A DNA stretch of 5,899 nt from Actinomycetota bacterium (lineage in GTDB: Bacteria > Actinomycetota > Actinomycetes > Streptosporangiales > Streptosporangiaceae), in contig QGUZ01000317.1 in the NCBI GenBank assembly GCA_003242605.1, forward strand, positions 1-5,899, written 5' to 3'. Shown piece after piece: positions 1 to 5,881 of this stretch. Position 1 is the first letter of the stretch. Each line of letters opens with the position of its first letter. A program made the translations under genes and the position numbers. Under the pieces are notes generated by a model. That model was not told the origin of the DNA, did not search any database, and saw only the letters and a program-made list of their open reading frames with translations.

Positions 1-116
1 CCCCCGCGGCGGGGGGGGGGCCGCGCGGGGGCGGGCCGGGGGGGGGCCCGCGGGGGGGGGGGGGCCCCCCGGGGCGGGGGGCGCCCCCCGGGGGCGCGGG
101 GGCCCCCCGCCCCGGG
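1..116. other. G/C-only low-complexity contig end, probable artefact
   Basis: No A or T occurs in the first 116 bases; the first A is at 117 and the first T only at 160. The stretch holds long G runs (11-20, 38-46, and 13 Gs at 52-64) alternating with C runs. The coding DNA just downstream is very GC-rich but uses A and T normally, so this is unlike ordinary sequence from the same genome. It most likely reflects low-quality or homopolymer-biased read ends at a contig edge, and should not be translated or used for homology. A genuine GC-only repeat cannot be excluded. Confidence 0.7.
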
Positions 117-776
117 AAGGAGGACGCGGGGGGGAAGGCGAAGGGCGCCACCGCCGAGCTCGTGGCCGGGGTGCCGGTACCCGAGTCGGCGGACCCGCCG
201 GCCCCGGGGACGCTGCCGCCGACGCTGCCCACGGCGCCCACGGCACCCTCCCCCGCCGTGCCCGCCGGCGTGGCCGACCCGGGCCCCGCGGCCGCCCCTG
301 CCGACCCGCGGCCTGCGGCCGCCGGAGCCGAGCAGCGGCCCGCCGCGTCCGCCGACGGGACACCGCCGCCGGACGCCGCACCGGAGCCCGAATCGACCTC
401 CGCGGACACCGCGGGGCCGCCGCAGCGTCCCGGCACGCCGCCCCACAACGGTTCCCGCGCCACCGCCGTCCCGCCGGTGATCCCGACCCCGATCCCGCTG
501 CACATGAAGCCGCCCTACCTGCTGTCGGGGCGGGTCTCGGCGGGCGCGGCCCACGCCAACGGGCGTCCGGCGGGCGGCGCCGGCCGGAGTGCCGGCCGGA
601 ACGGCACGGCGGACGGGACGGTGCGGCGCACGCCGCGCGAGGAGCCCGGGTACGGCGCCGGCGGCCACGATCCGGCCCCGGAGAGCCCGGTCGACCGGGT
701 CCGGTCGATGCTCAACGACTACCGGGCCGGGACGCGCCCGGGCGACCAGATGAACGCGAACCGGAACGAGCGCTGA
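117..776 (+). CDS. C-terminal tail of a probable conservon sensor histidine kinase (5' partial)
   Basis: The frame is open from the contig edge to the TGA at 774-776, so the gene is truncated at its 5' end. The GTG at 162 has no ribosome binding site and is probably internal. The visible 200 or so residues are dominated by Ala, Pro and Gly and look disordered; no catalytic domain, membrane segment or HATPase motif is present. The last 30 residues change character, with SPVDRVRSMLNDYRAGTRPG close to the end. A short segment of the form 'vRsmLs-yr-G' near the C-terminus is, from memory of the family, typical of the long tails of actinobacterial nitrate/sulfite-sensing-type histidine kinases (CvnA of conservons). 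A DUF742 (CvnC-type) gene follows on the same strand, which supports this reading. The kinase assignment is inference: the dimerisation and ATPase domains would lie upstream, outside the contig. Any other protein with a disordered tail remains possible. Confidence 0.5.
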   Translation, partial: KEDAGGKAKGATAELVAGVPVPESADPPAPGTLPPTLPTAPTAPSPAVPAGVADPGPAAAPADPRPAAAGAEQRPAASADGTPPPDAAPEPESTSADTAGPPQRPGTPPHNGSRATAVPPVIPTPIPLHMKPPYLLSGRVSAGAAHANGRPAGGAGRSAGRNGTADGTVRRTPREEPGYGAGGHDPAPESPVDRVRSMLNDYRAGTRPGDQMNANRNER

Positions 777-805
777 CGGTGGGAGGCGCGGCGGTCCTCC
801 CACCG
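777..805 (+). terminator. Hairpin terminator after the kinase-tail gene
   Basis: A perfect 10-bp inverted repeat (CGGTGGGAGG / CCTCCCACCG) with a 9-nt loop begins at the base immediately after the stop codon. No T tract follows, as is common for actinobacterial hairpin terminators. It suggests that the upstream gene and the DUF742 gene are separate transcription units, or are joined only by read-through. Confidence 0.6.
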
Positions 806-828
806 CCGGAAAGCCGGGACGGGCCGCA

Positions 829-851
829 AAACAACCGCTGGGTGGCTGTTT
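829..851. repeat. Imperfect inverted repeat upstream of the DUF742 gene
   Basis: AAACAACC (829-836) and GGCTGTTT (844-851) are inverted copies with one mismatch around a 7-nt centre. This is one of the few AT-containing stretches in the area, so it may be part of a promoter or operator. It could also serve as a second weak terminator, since it ends in TTT. Function is not established. Confidence 0.35.
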
Positions 852-859
852 AGCGCGTT

Positions 860-878
860 TCAGTGGAATACCCACTGA
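860..878. promoter_or_regulatory. Perfect dyad TCAGTGG-N5-CCACTGA, candidate operator
   Basis: There are 7-bp arms at 860-866 and 872-878, separated by AATAC. The arm length and 12-bp centre-to-centre spacing fit a dimeric helix-turn-helix repressor site. It lies about 200 bases before the probable start of the DUF742 gene and just after the preceding terminator, which is where a promoter would be expected. The regulator is unknown. Confidence 0.4.
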
Positions 879-934
879 GATACGCCGATCGCCCCTCTCG
901 CGGCACCGTGTACCGGTACGGTTACGTCGGGGTG

Positions 935-949
935 GGCTCGTCACGAGCC
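935..949. promoter_or_regulatory. Palindrome GGCTCGT-C-ACGAGCC in the DUF742 leader
   Basis: Perfect 7-bp arms flank a single central base. Twenty bases upstream is a shorter 10-bp palindrome, GTACCGGTAC (910-919). The one-base centre argues against an RNA hairpin terminator and for a protein-binding site, but no cognate regulator can be named from sequence. Confidence 0.3.
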
Positions 950-1078
950 GAACGCATCGGGGTTCCACCGTTCTCGGCCGTACCCGACGAGACGCGCTCG
1001 TGCGCGTCCGCCGGGCGGGCGCGGGCGAGAACGGCCGAGCGGCGTGTCGACCAGAGCGGGGCGGGTGGACGAACAGCG

Positions 1079-2287
1079 ATGAACGACGGCTGGAACGAGT
1101 GGGCGCCGCGGGTCCCCGACCCGCGCATGCCCGGCTCGCCGTACGGTGACTCCGTTGACCCCGCGTGGGGGCAGCGGCCGGACGTGCCGCCGCCGTCGCG
1201 CGGCGAGCCACCCGCCGGCCCGGGCCATCGCACGCCCTCCATAGGGTGGGCCCTGCCCGCCCCCGGCCGGTCACCCGCCGACGCCCCGGACGGGCGCGGA
1301 CCCGCGGCACCGCCCGCATGGGCGGGTCAGGCCGGGCCGGTGTGCCCGCTGCCCCGGAGCGGGGACGGTCCGTACGGCCGGCCGCCCGCCGAGCCGGGGA
1401 CCGGCGCGGACGACGCCCTCGCGCGCCGCTCCGGCACGCCGGCACCGGTGCGAGACGGGCGGCACGTGGCCGTGCCGCCGCAGGCCCGCTTCGAGCCGCC
1501 GCAGACAGGCGGCCATCTGCCCCTCCCCTACGCCACCCCGGAGGTCCCCGCCGGGCCGTCCACGGCGAACCGGCACGCCACCCGCCCGGCGCTCGGCGGG
1601 CCGGAGCCGTCGTCCGGGCGGCTCGCCGTACCGCAGACCGGCTACCACATCGTGCGGTTCCACGCGCAGGCCACCCGGAACGGGCTCGATCGCCCGGACG
1701 GCGTGCCGGGGCGGCATGCCGCCCGCCCGCCGCTCGCCGCGGGCCCGGACCGGCCGCCGGAGGAGGCGGCCGACCGTCCGCTGCGGTGGGGCGACGAGCG
1801 CATCCTGCGGCGGCTCGCCGAGCAGGGCCTCGGGTGGGGGTACCGCCCGGTCGAGCACCGGCCGCGGCACGATGGGGAGCCGGTCACGCCGGCCTACGGC
1901 CCGGACCCGTACGACGACGAGGCCATGGACGGCCCCACGATGAAGGTGAGCGCGGCCGGGGAGATCGCCCGCCCGTTCATCACGACGACCCGCCGCACCC
2001 GGCCGCTGGAGGAGCGGCTGCGAATGGAGACGCTGCTGTCCTCGACACCGGCGGCGCTCGAGGCCCCGCTCGCGTTCGAGCACGCGCACATCGTCGAGCT
2101 GTGCCGCAGCCCGCACTCGGTCGCCGAGATCGCGGCCGCGCTGCGGCTGCCGGTGGGGGTGGCCCGCGAGCTCATCGCCGACCTGGTGACCGAGCGGTTT
2201 TTGATCATCCACGCCCAGGTCGTGCTCGGCAAACGCCCGCCGCGGCAGCTGCTGGAGCGCATCCGCGCGGGGGTCCGGGCGCTCTGA
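1079..2287 (+). CDS. DUF742 (CvnC-type) protein with long disordered N-terminal extension
   Basis: From the ATG at 1079 the product is 402 residues. An in-frame ATG at 862 would add 72 residues of unlikely composition that read through the dyad cluster, so 1079 is preferred; its Shine-Dalgarno (GGTGGA about 10 nt upstream) is weak. Residues 1-295 are Pro/Gly/Arg-rich and look disordered. Residues 296-402 form a DUF742-like domain: an opening RPFITTTRRTRP, a conserved helix around HIVELCRSPHSVAEIAAALR, then LPVGVARELIADLV and a closing LLERIRAGVRAL. The middle resembles a winged helix-turn-helix. DUF742 proteins are usually about 120-130 residues and form the third member (CvnC) of conservons, with a sensor kinase, a roadblock/LC7 protein and a Ras-like GTPase, in membrane-associated signalling. 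Here a kinase-like tail precedes it, but no roadblock or GTPase gene is seen. The domain call is fairly sure; the role of the extension is unknown. Confidence 0.75.
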   Translation: MNDGWNEWAPRVPDPRMPGSPYGDSVDPAWGQRPDVPPPSRGEPPAGPGHRTPSIGWALPAPGRSPADAPDGRGPAAPPAWAGQAGPVCPLPRSGDGPYGRPPAEPGTGADDALARRSGTPAPVRDGRHVAVPPQARFEPPQTGGHLPLPYATPEVPAGPSTANRHATRPALGGPEPSSGRLAVPQTGYHIVRFHAQATRNGLDRPDGVPGRHAARPPLAAGPDRPPEEAADRPLRWGDERILRRLAEQGLGWGYRPVEHRPRHDGEPVTPAYGPDPYDDEAMDGPTMKVSAAGEIARPFITTTRRTRPLEERLRMETLLSSTPAALEAPLAFEHAHIVELCRSPHSVAEIAAALRLPVGVARELIADLVTERFLIIHAQVVLGKRPPRQLLERIRAGVRAL

Positions 2288-2313
2288 GCCGGCCGCGCCG
2301 CACCGCGCGGCTC
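2286..2313. terminator. Hairpin at the end of the DUF742 gene
   Basis: GAGCCG (2286-2291) pairs with CGGCTC (2308-2313), and CGCG (2294-2297) with CGCG (2304-2307), leaving a 2-nt bulge and a 6-nt loop. It begins on the last two bases of the TGA stop codon. It is a plausible terminator for the plus-strand gene and, being symmetrical, could also stop minus-strand transcription arriving from dnaJ. There is no T tract. Confidence 0.4.
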
Positions 2314-2383
2314 GGCCCCGCGCACCCCGAAGACGCCCCGGCGGGCCGCGCTCCGCGTGGCCGGGCGAGGGCACGACGGCGCG

Positions 2384-2419
2384 CCGTTCCCGGGCCCGGG
2401 GGCGGCGGCGGTGGAACGG
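2384..2419. repeat. Inverted repeat in the convergent intergenic region
   Basis: CCGTTCC (2384-2390) and GGAACGG (2413-2419) bracket a 22-nt GC-rich centre that contains its own palindrome, CCCGGGCCCGGG (2389-2400). It lies about 130 bases past the dnaJ stop and may act as a terminator for the hrcA-dnaJ transcript. I see no gene in the rest of 2288-2550. Confidence 0.3.
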
Positions 2420-2550
2420 TTCGACGAGGCGCGACGCGCTCGGATGCGGGCACGGCGGAACCGCCGTGCGGCGCGCGTCGCGCGGACCAAGCCGGGCGGG
2501 ATGTGGCCGCGACGATGCTCAGCCGGTCATCGGCCGCGCCACAGATCTCT

Positions 2551-3693
2551 TCAACGACCGTTGAACGCGTCCCGGAGGCGGGAGAAGAAGCCCTGCTGGC
2601 CGGGGGCGAACTTGCCGGGCGGGTGCTCCTCGCCACGCAGCTTGGCGAGCTGCCGGAGCAGCTCCTCCTGCTGGGCGTCGAGGCGGGTGGGGGTCTCGAC
2701 GTTGACGTGGATGAGCAGGTCGCCCCGGCCGCTCTCGTTGAGGTGCGGCACGCCGCGCCCGTACAGCGGGATGATCTGGCCGGACTGGGTGCCGGGCCGG
2801 ATGTCGACCTCCTCGGGGCCGTCGAGCGTGTCGATCACGAGGGTGGTGCCGAGGGCGGCCGCGGTCATCGGGATGTGCACGGTGCAGTGGAGGTCGTCGC
2901 CGCGCCGCTCGAAGATCGGGTGCGGGCGCTCGACGATCTCCAGGAACAGGTCGCCGGGCGGGCCGCCGCCGGGGCCGACCTCGCCCTCGCCGGCGAGCTG
3001 GATGTGCGTGCCGTCCTCGACACCGGCCGGGATCCGCACCTTGATCGTGCGGCGGGTGCGCACCCGGCCGTCGCCGGCGCACTCCTGACAGGGGTGCCGG
3101 ATGATGGTGCCGTAGCCGCCGCACTGGGGGCACGGCCGCGTCGTCATGACCTGGCCCAGGAACGAGCGGGTGACCTGGGAGACCTCGCCCCGCCCGTTGC
3201 ACATGTCGCAGGTGTCCGGGTGGGTTCCCGGCGCCGTGCCGGAGCCCTGGCAGACGTCGCAGAGCACCGCGGTGTCGACCACCAGCTCCTGGGTGGTGCC
3301 GAACGCCGTCTCGGCGAGGTCCAGCTCCACCCGGATCGTGTGGTTGCGGCCGCGGCGCGCTCGGGTGCGCGGGCCCCGCGAGGCGGTCCCGGTGCCGAAG
3401 AAGGCATCCATGATGTCGCTGAACGGGAAGCCCGCGCCGAACCCGGTGGTCGTACCGGCACCCGCCGTGGCGCCCGACCCGAACGGGTCGGCGCCCAGGT
3501 CGTACATCTTGCGCTTGTTGGGGTCGGAGAGTACCTCGTACGCCTGGTTGATCTCCTTGAAGCGCTCGGCGGTCGCCGGATCCGGGTTCACGTCGGGATG
3601 CAGCTCGCGCGCGAGCCGCCGGTACGCCTTCTTGATCTCCTCTTGGCTCGCGTCGCGGCGCACCCCGAGGATGGCGTAGTAATCCTTCGCCAC
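2551..3693 (-). CDS. dnaJ: Chaperone DnaJ (class I J-protein, hrcA-linked DnaJ2)
   Basis: This is a 380-residue cytoplasmic co-chaperone that stimulates the DnaK ATPase and delivers unfolded substrates. The domains are complete and in canonical order. The J domain covers residues 1-68, with KDYYAILGV at the start and the essential HPD triad at 32-34. A Gly/Phe-rich linker spans about 69-102. The zinc-binding region has four CxxCxGxG repeats at 145-152, 162-169, 188-195 and 202-209, with all eight cysteines present. Two beta-rich substrate-binding domains follow, and the end reads FSRLRDAFNGR. The GTG start at 3693 directly abuts the hrcA stop (TAAGTG), implying translational coupling; only a weak purine-rich stretch (GGCGGGG) lies upstream. 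Actinobacteria typically have a second dnaJ in the dnaK-grpE operon, and this hrcA-adjacent copy corresponds to DnaJ2. It is expected to be heat-inducible through the CIRCE site ahead of hrcA. Confidence 0.95.
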   Translation of the reverse strand: MAKDYYAILGVRRDASQEEIKKAYRRLARELHPDVNPDPATAERFKEINQAYEVLSDPNKRKMYDLGADPFGSGATAGAGTTTGFGAGFPFSDIMDAFFGTGTASRGPRTRARRGRNHTIRVELDLAETAFGTTQELVVDTAVLCDVCQGSGTAPGTHPDTCDMCNGRGEVSQVTRSFLGQVMTTRPCPQCGGYGTIIRHPCQECAGDGRVRTRRTIKVRIPAGVEDGTHIQLAGEGEVGPGGGPPGDLFLEIVERPHPIFERRGDDLHCTVHIPMTAAALGTTLVIDTLDGPEEVDIRPGTQSGQIIPLYGRGVPHLNESGRGDLLIHVNVETPTRLDAQQEELLRQLAKLRGEEHPPGKFAPGQQGFFSRLRDAFNGR

Positions 3694-4710
3694 TTAAGAC
3701 CCCGCCAGAATCTGACCGACGTAGCGCGCCACCGTGCGCACCGCGCCCATCGTCACCGGATAATCCATTCGCGTCGGGCCCAGCACACCCAGCCGGGCCA
3801 GTTCCTTGTCACCGGAGCCGTACCCGGCGGCCACGAACGACATGCCCTTCAGCCCCGTGTACGGATTCTCCGAGCCTATCCGCACCGTGAGGGAGGACGG
3901 GTCGTTCGACGGCTCGCTGAGCAGGCGCATGAGGACCACCTGCTCCTCGAGCGCCTCCAGCACCTCGCGCAGGCTGACCGAGAAGTCGGCCGCGGCGAGG
4001 TTCGCGGTGCCGGCCATGACGATTTTCTCATCGTTGCGGTCCACGAGAGTCTCAAGGAGCACCGAAAGAATCGTGGCCGCGACGGACCGGTCCTCCGGGG
4101 GCAGGTGCTCGGGCAGGTCCTGCACCGTGTCGGGCACGTTGCTCAGGCCGCACCCGTCGAGGCAGGCGTTGAGCATCGCCCGCAGGTGCGCGATGCGGTC
4201 CTCCTTCACCGGGTCGGGGAGCTCGACCACGCGCTGCTCCACCCGGCCGGTGTTGGTGATGAGGACGAGCATCACGCGGCGGTCGGTGAGCGGCACGAGC
4301 TCCACGTGGCGCACCGTGGACTTGGTGAGGGACGGGTACTGCACCACGGCCACCTGCCGGGTGAGCTGGGCCAGCAGCCGGACCGTACGGCGCAGCACGT
4401 CGTCCAGGTCGACCGCGCCGGCCAGGAAGGTCTCGATCGCCCGTCGCTCGGCCGCGGACAGCGGCTTGATCTGCGACAGCCGGTCCACGAAGAGCCGGTA
4501 GCCCTTGTCGGTCGGCACCCGCCCGGCGCTGGTGTGGGGCTGGGTGATGTACCCCTGCTCCTCCAGGACCGCCATGTCGTTACGGATCGTGGCGGGTGAG
4601 ACGCCGAGATTGTGCCGCTCCGCGATCGCCTTGGATCCGACTGGCTCGTTGGTGGACACGTAATCTTCGACTATGGCGCGCAGAACCGCCAGCTTGCGGT
4701 CATCGAGCAA
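3694..4710 (-). CDS. hrcA: Heat-inducible transcription repressor HrcA
   Basis: HrcA is a dimeric repressor that binds CIRCE operators and is released on heat stress, when chaperonin is titrated away. The product is 338 residues, normal for the family. Residues 1-76 form the winged-helix DNA-binding region: YVSTNEPVGSKAI, then the recognition segment LGVSPATIRNDMAVLEEQGY, then the wing HTSAGRVPTDKGYRLFVD. The rest is the GAF-like and insertion domains, with a C-terminal PVTMGAVRTVARYVGQIL. I place the start at TTG 4710 (LDDRKLAVLRAIV), because GGAGGT sits 7 nt upstream and family members usually begin with ML-(D/S)-(D/E)-R. The GTG at 4719 overlaps the Shine-Dalgarno itself and is less likely. 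It is the first gene of a two-gene operon with dnaJ and is expected to repress itself through the CIRCE site about 50 bases upstream. It ends with TAA directly against the dnaJ start codon. Confidence 0.95.
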   Translation of the reverse strand: MLDDRKLAVLRAIVEDYVSTNEPVGSKAIAERHNLGVSPATIRNDMAVLEEQGYITQPHTSAGRVPTDKGYRLFVDRLSQIKPLSAAERRAIETFLAGAVDLDDVLRRTVRLLAQLTRQVAVVQYPSLTKSTVRHVELVPLTDRRVMLVLITNTGRVEQRVVELPDPVKEDRIAHLRAMLNACLDGCGLSNVPDTVQDLPEHLPPEDRSVAATILSVLLETLVDRNDEKIVMAGTANLAAADFSVSLREVLEALEEQVVLMRLLSEPSNDPSSLTVRIGSENPYTGLKGMSFVAAGYGSGDKELARLGVLGPTRMDYPVTMGAVRTVARYVGQILAGS

Positions 4711-4717
4711 CGTGTTC

Positions 4718-4723
4718 ACCTCC
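4718..4723 (-). promoter_or_regulatory. Ribosome binding site that decides the hrcA start
   Basis: On the minus strand this reads GGAGGT, a near-perfect Shine-Dalgarno. It is 7 nt from TTG (4710-4708), an ideal spacing, but shares its last bases with the upstream GTG (4719-4717). It therefore favours the TTG codon as the true start. Confidence 0.75.
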
Positions 4724-4756
4724 CGGCCGCCTCGGTGTCGTCCAGCAACACCTTGC

Positions 4757-4783
4757 TTGGCACTCAGTGTTCCCGAGTGCCAA
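4757..4783. promoter_or_regulatory. CIRCE operator for HrcA
   Basis: TTGGCACTC-N9-GAGTGCCAA is a perfect 9-bp inverted repeat with the diagnostic 9-nt spacer. The family consensus is TTAGCACTC-N9-GAGTGCTAA. The single A-to-G departure in the left arm is matched by T-to-C in the right arm, so symmetry is kept. It lies between the probable -10 box and the hrcA start codon, where bound HrcA would block initiation of the hrcA-dnaJ operon. Actinobacterial genomes usually also have CIRCE at groES/groEL, outside this window. Confidence 0.95.
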
Positions 4784-4811
4784 GTGTACGGCTCCCATCT
4801 CTCAGGTGCGA
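4783..4811 (-). promoter_or_regulatory. Probable housekeeping-sigma promoter of hrcA-dnaJ
   Basis: On the minus strand a TACACT -10 box (4788-4783) directly abuts the CIRCE element, so transcription would start within the operator. Seventeen bases upstream is TCGCAC (4811-4806), a poor match to the -35 consensus (3 of 6). The -10 and its position are convincing; the -35 is tentative. Confidence 0.5.
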
Positions 4812-4838
4812 TAACTCATTCTCGCAGGCGGGAAGACC

Positions 4839-4866
4839 CCGCGATTCCGCCGTGACGCTATCGCGG
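4839..4866. repeat. Inverted repeat in the divergent hrcA/membrane-protein intergenic region
   Basis: CCGCGAT (4839-4845) and ATCGCGG (4860-4866) are perfect inverted 7-mers, 14 nt apart. They lie between the hrcA promoter and the start of the plus-strand membrane protein. This could be an operator or an RNA hairpin in the plus-strand leader; no function can be assigned. I see no convincing promoter for the plus-strand gene in 4812-4973. Confidence 0.25.
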
Positions 4867-4973
4867 CGGTCGGTTCGACGGTCCGCTCCACGGCCGGATG
4901 GGCACCGAATCGGTATGGAAACACCGGGTCGACGGCCGGTGCGGCCGGGGTGGGAAACCGTCACACTCGGATT

Positions 4974-5813
4974 ATGAGCCAGTCGAACGACCCCCGGCCG
5001 GAGGGGCAGGTCCCCGGGCCGCACGGCCCCGGCGGCCCGCCGCCCGGTCCCGTCTCCGGCCCCGGCCCGCAGCCCGCGCCGCCGGGCCCGCCTCCCGGCC
5101 CGGCGCCCGCTCCCCCACAGGGCCCCGCGCCCGGGCCCGGCCAGGGTGTCCCGCCCGGCGCGCCCCCGGCTCCGCCGTACCCTCCCCCGCCCGGGTACGG
5201 CGCCCCGCCGAGCGGCCAGGCGCCCCCGCAACCCGGCGCGGCCGGGCCGCGGCGGCTGTGGATCCTGCTGGCCTGGCTGGCGTTCGCGGCGAGCGTCGCC
5301 GCCGGGTTCCTCGGCATGACCGGCGCGGTGGAGTCGGTCGGCGAGGAGGCGGCCCCGCCGCGGGAGTTCCGCAGCGGCGCGCCGTTCACGTTCGACGCCT
5401 CCCCCGAGGACCGGCCGGTCCTGTACGCCTCGACCACGCAGCCGGTGAACTTCGTCTGCGAGGCGACCACCGCCGCCGGCCAGGGCGTGCCGCTCACCAA
5501 GCCGGGCTACACGATGACGATCACCGCGGGCGGCCGCATGTGGGAGCACGTCTTCGACATCGGCGTCACCCGGCCGGGCACCTACCGGATCGTCTGCCAG
5601 GCGCCCGCCACCTCCGACGTGGTGTTCGGCGTGGGCAAGCAGTTCACCCCCCAGGAGGCGGCGACCACCGCCGGCGAGATGCTGCTGTGGTTCGGGCTGA
5701 TGTTCGTCACGTTCGTGGTGGCGGTCGTGGTCACGGTGCTCGTGCCGGTGTTCCGGAGGCGGGCGCGGCGGCGGCTCGCCCGGCCCGCCGGGCCGTGGCC
5801 GCCGTACGGCGGG
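4974..5813 (+). CDS. Unrecognised two-pass membrane protein with Pro-rich N-terminus (3' partial)
   Basis: I do not recognise a named family. From ATG 4974 about 280 genuine residues are visible. Residues 1-92 are very rich in Pro and Gly (runs such as PPAPPYPPPPGYGAPPSG) and probably cytoplasmic. A hydrophobic segment (about 95-115, after Arg-Arg) is likely the first membrane helix. Residues 116-235 look like a beta-rich extracytoplasmic domain with only two cysteines, Cys162 (NFVCEAT) and Cys208 (RIVCQAP), placed as a disulfide across an Ig-like sandwich might be. A second helix (236-260) is followed by the basic tail RRRARRRLARP, which fits a cytoplasmic C-terminus. The frame stays open to a TGA at 5880-5882, but everything after about 5814 is adapter sequence, so the true C-terminus is missing. 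No good ribosome binding site precedes the ATG; a GTG at 4950 would add eight residues. The gene is divergent from hrcA. It could be an envelope sensor or an accessory protein; this is not determinable here. Confidence 0.7.
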
Positions 5814-5814
5814 C

Positions 5815-5881
5815 CTGGCCCTTTTTCCCATCTCCGCGTCCACGAGAATAAGGGGAAAATCCGATTCCCTGTTCTTCTTTG
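5815..5881. other. Degraded Nextera i7 adapter read-through
   Basis: Positions 5815-5848 match the 34-nt Nextera transposase read-through sequence at 26 of 34 ungapped positions by my hand alignment, including ATCTCCG (5830-5836) and CCACGAGA (5840-5847). The next eight bases, TAAGGGGA (5849-5856), differ by one base from the reverse complement of Nextera index N701 (TAAGGCGA). Bases 5857-5881 then follow the P7 flow-cell sequence imperfectly, with one extra base, ending in TTCTTCTTTG against TTCTGCTTG. A poly-A run follows, as expected. This is not genomic DNA. Confidence 0.9.

Noticed and set aside
117..124. AAGGAGGA, a perfect Shine-Dalgarno near the contig start
   Set aside because: No start codon lies within a usable distance (GTG 162 is about 38 bases away), and it sits at the edge of the unreliable G/C-only sequence.
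862..1078. N-terminal extension of the DUF742 gene from the upstream in-frame ATG
   Set aside because: The added residues show no family resemblance, the stretch holds palindromes typical of a regulatory leader, and no Shine-Dalgarno precedes the upstream codon.
2550..2565. Inverted repeat TTCAACG-AC-CGTTGAA over the dnaJ stop codon
   Set aside because: The 2-nt centre is too tight for a normal hairpin, and the sequence encodes the conserved end FNGR of DnaJ, so chance plus coding constraint explains it.
1165..4599. Very long plus-strand open frame (over 1,100 codons) running through the DUF742 gene and antisense to dnaJ and hrcA
   Set aside because: The translation is Arg/Ala/Gly-rich low-complexity residue with no domain. 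It is a by-product of high GC at third positions opposite real genes, and the frames it overlaps carry clear conserved motifs.
4910..4973. GGAAAC-type boxes (4917-4922 and 4953-4958) as ECF sigma -35 elements for the membrane protein
   Set aside because: No matching -10 box lies at the usual spacing, and the second box is too close to the start codon.
4764..5843. Long minus-strand open frame opposite the membrane protein
   Set aside because: It is Arg/Gly/His-rich antisense translation running through the hrcA promoter region and the adapter tail; no motif supports it.
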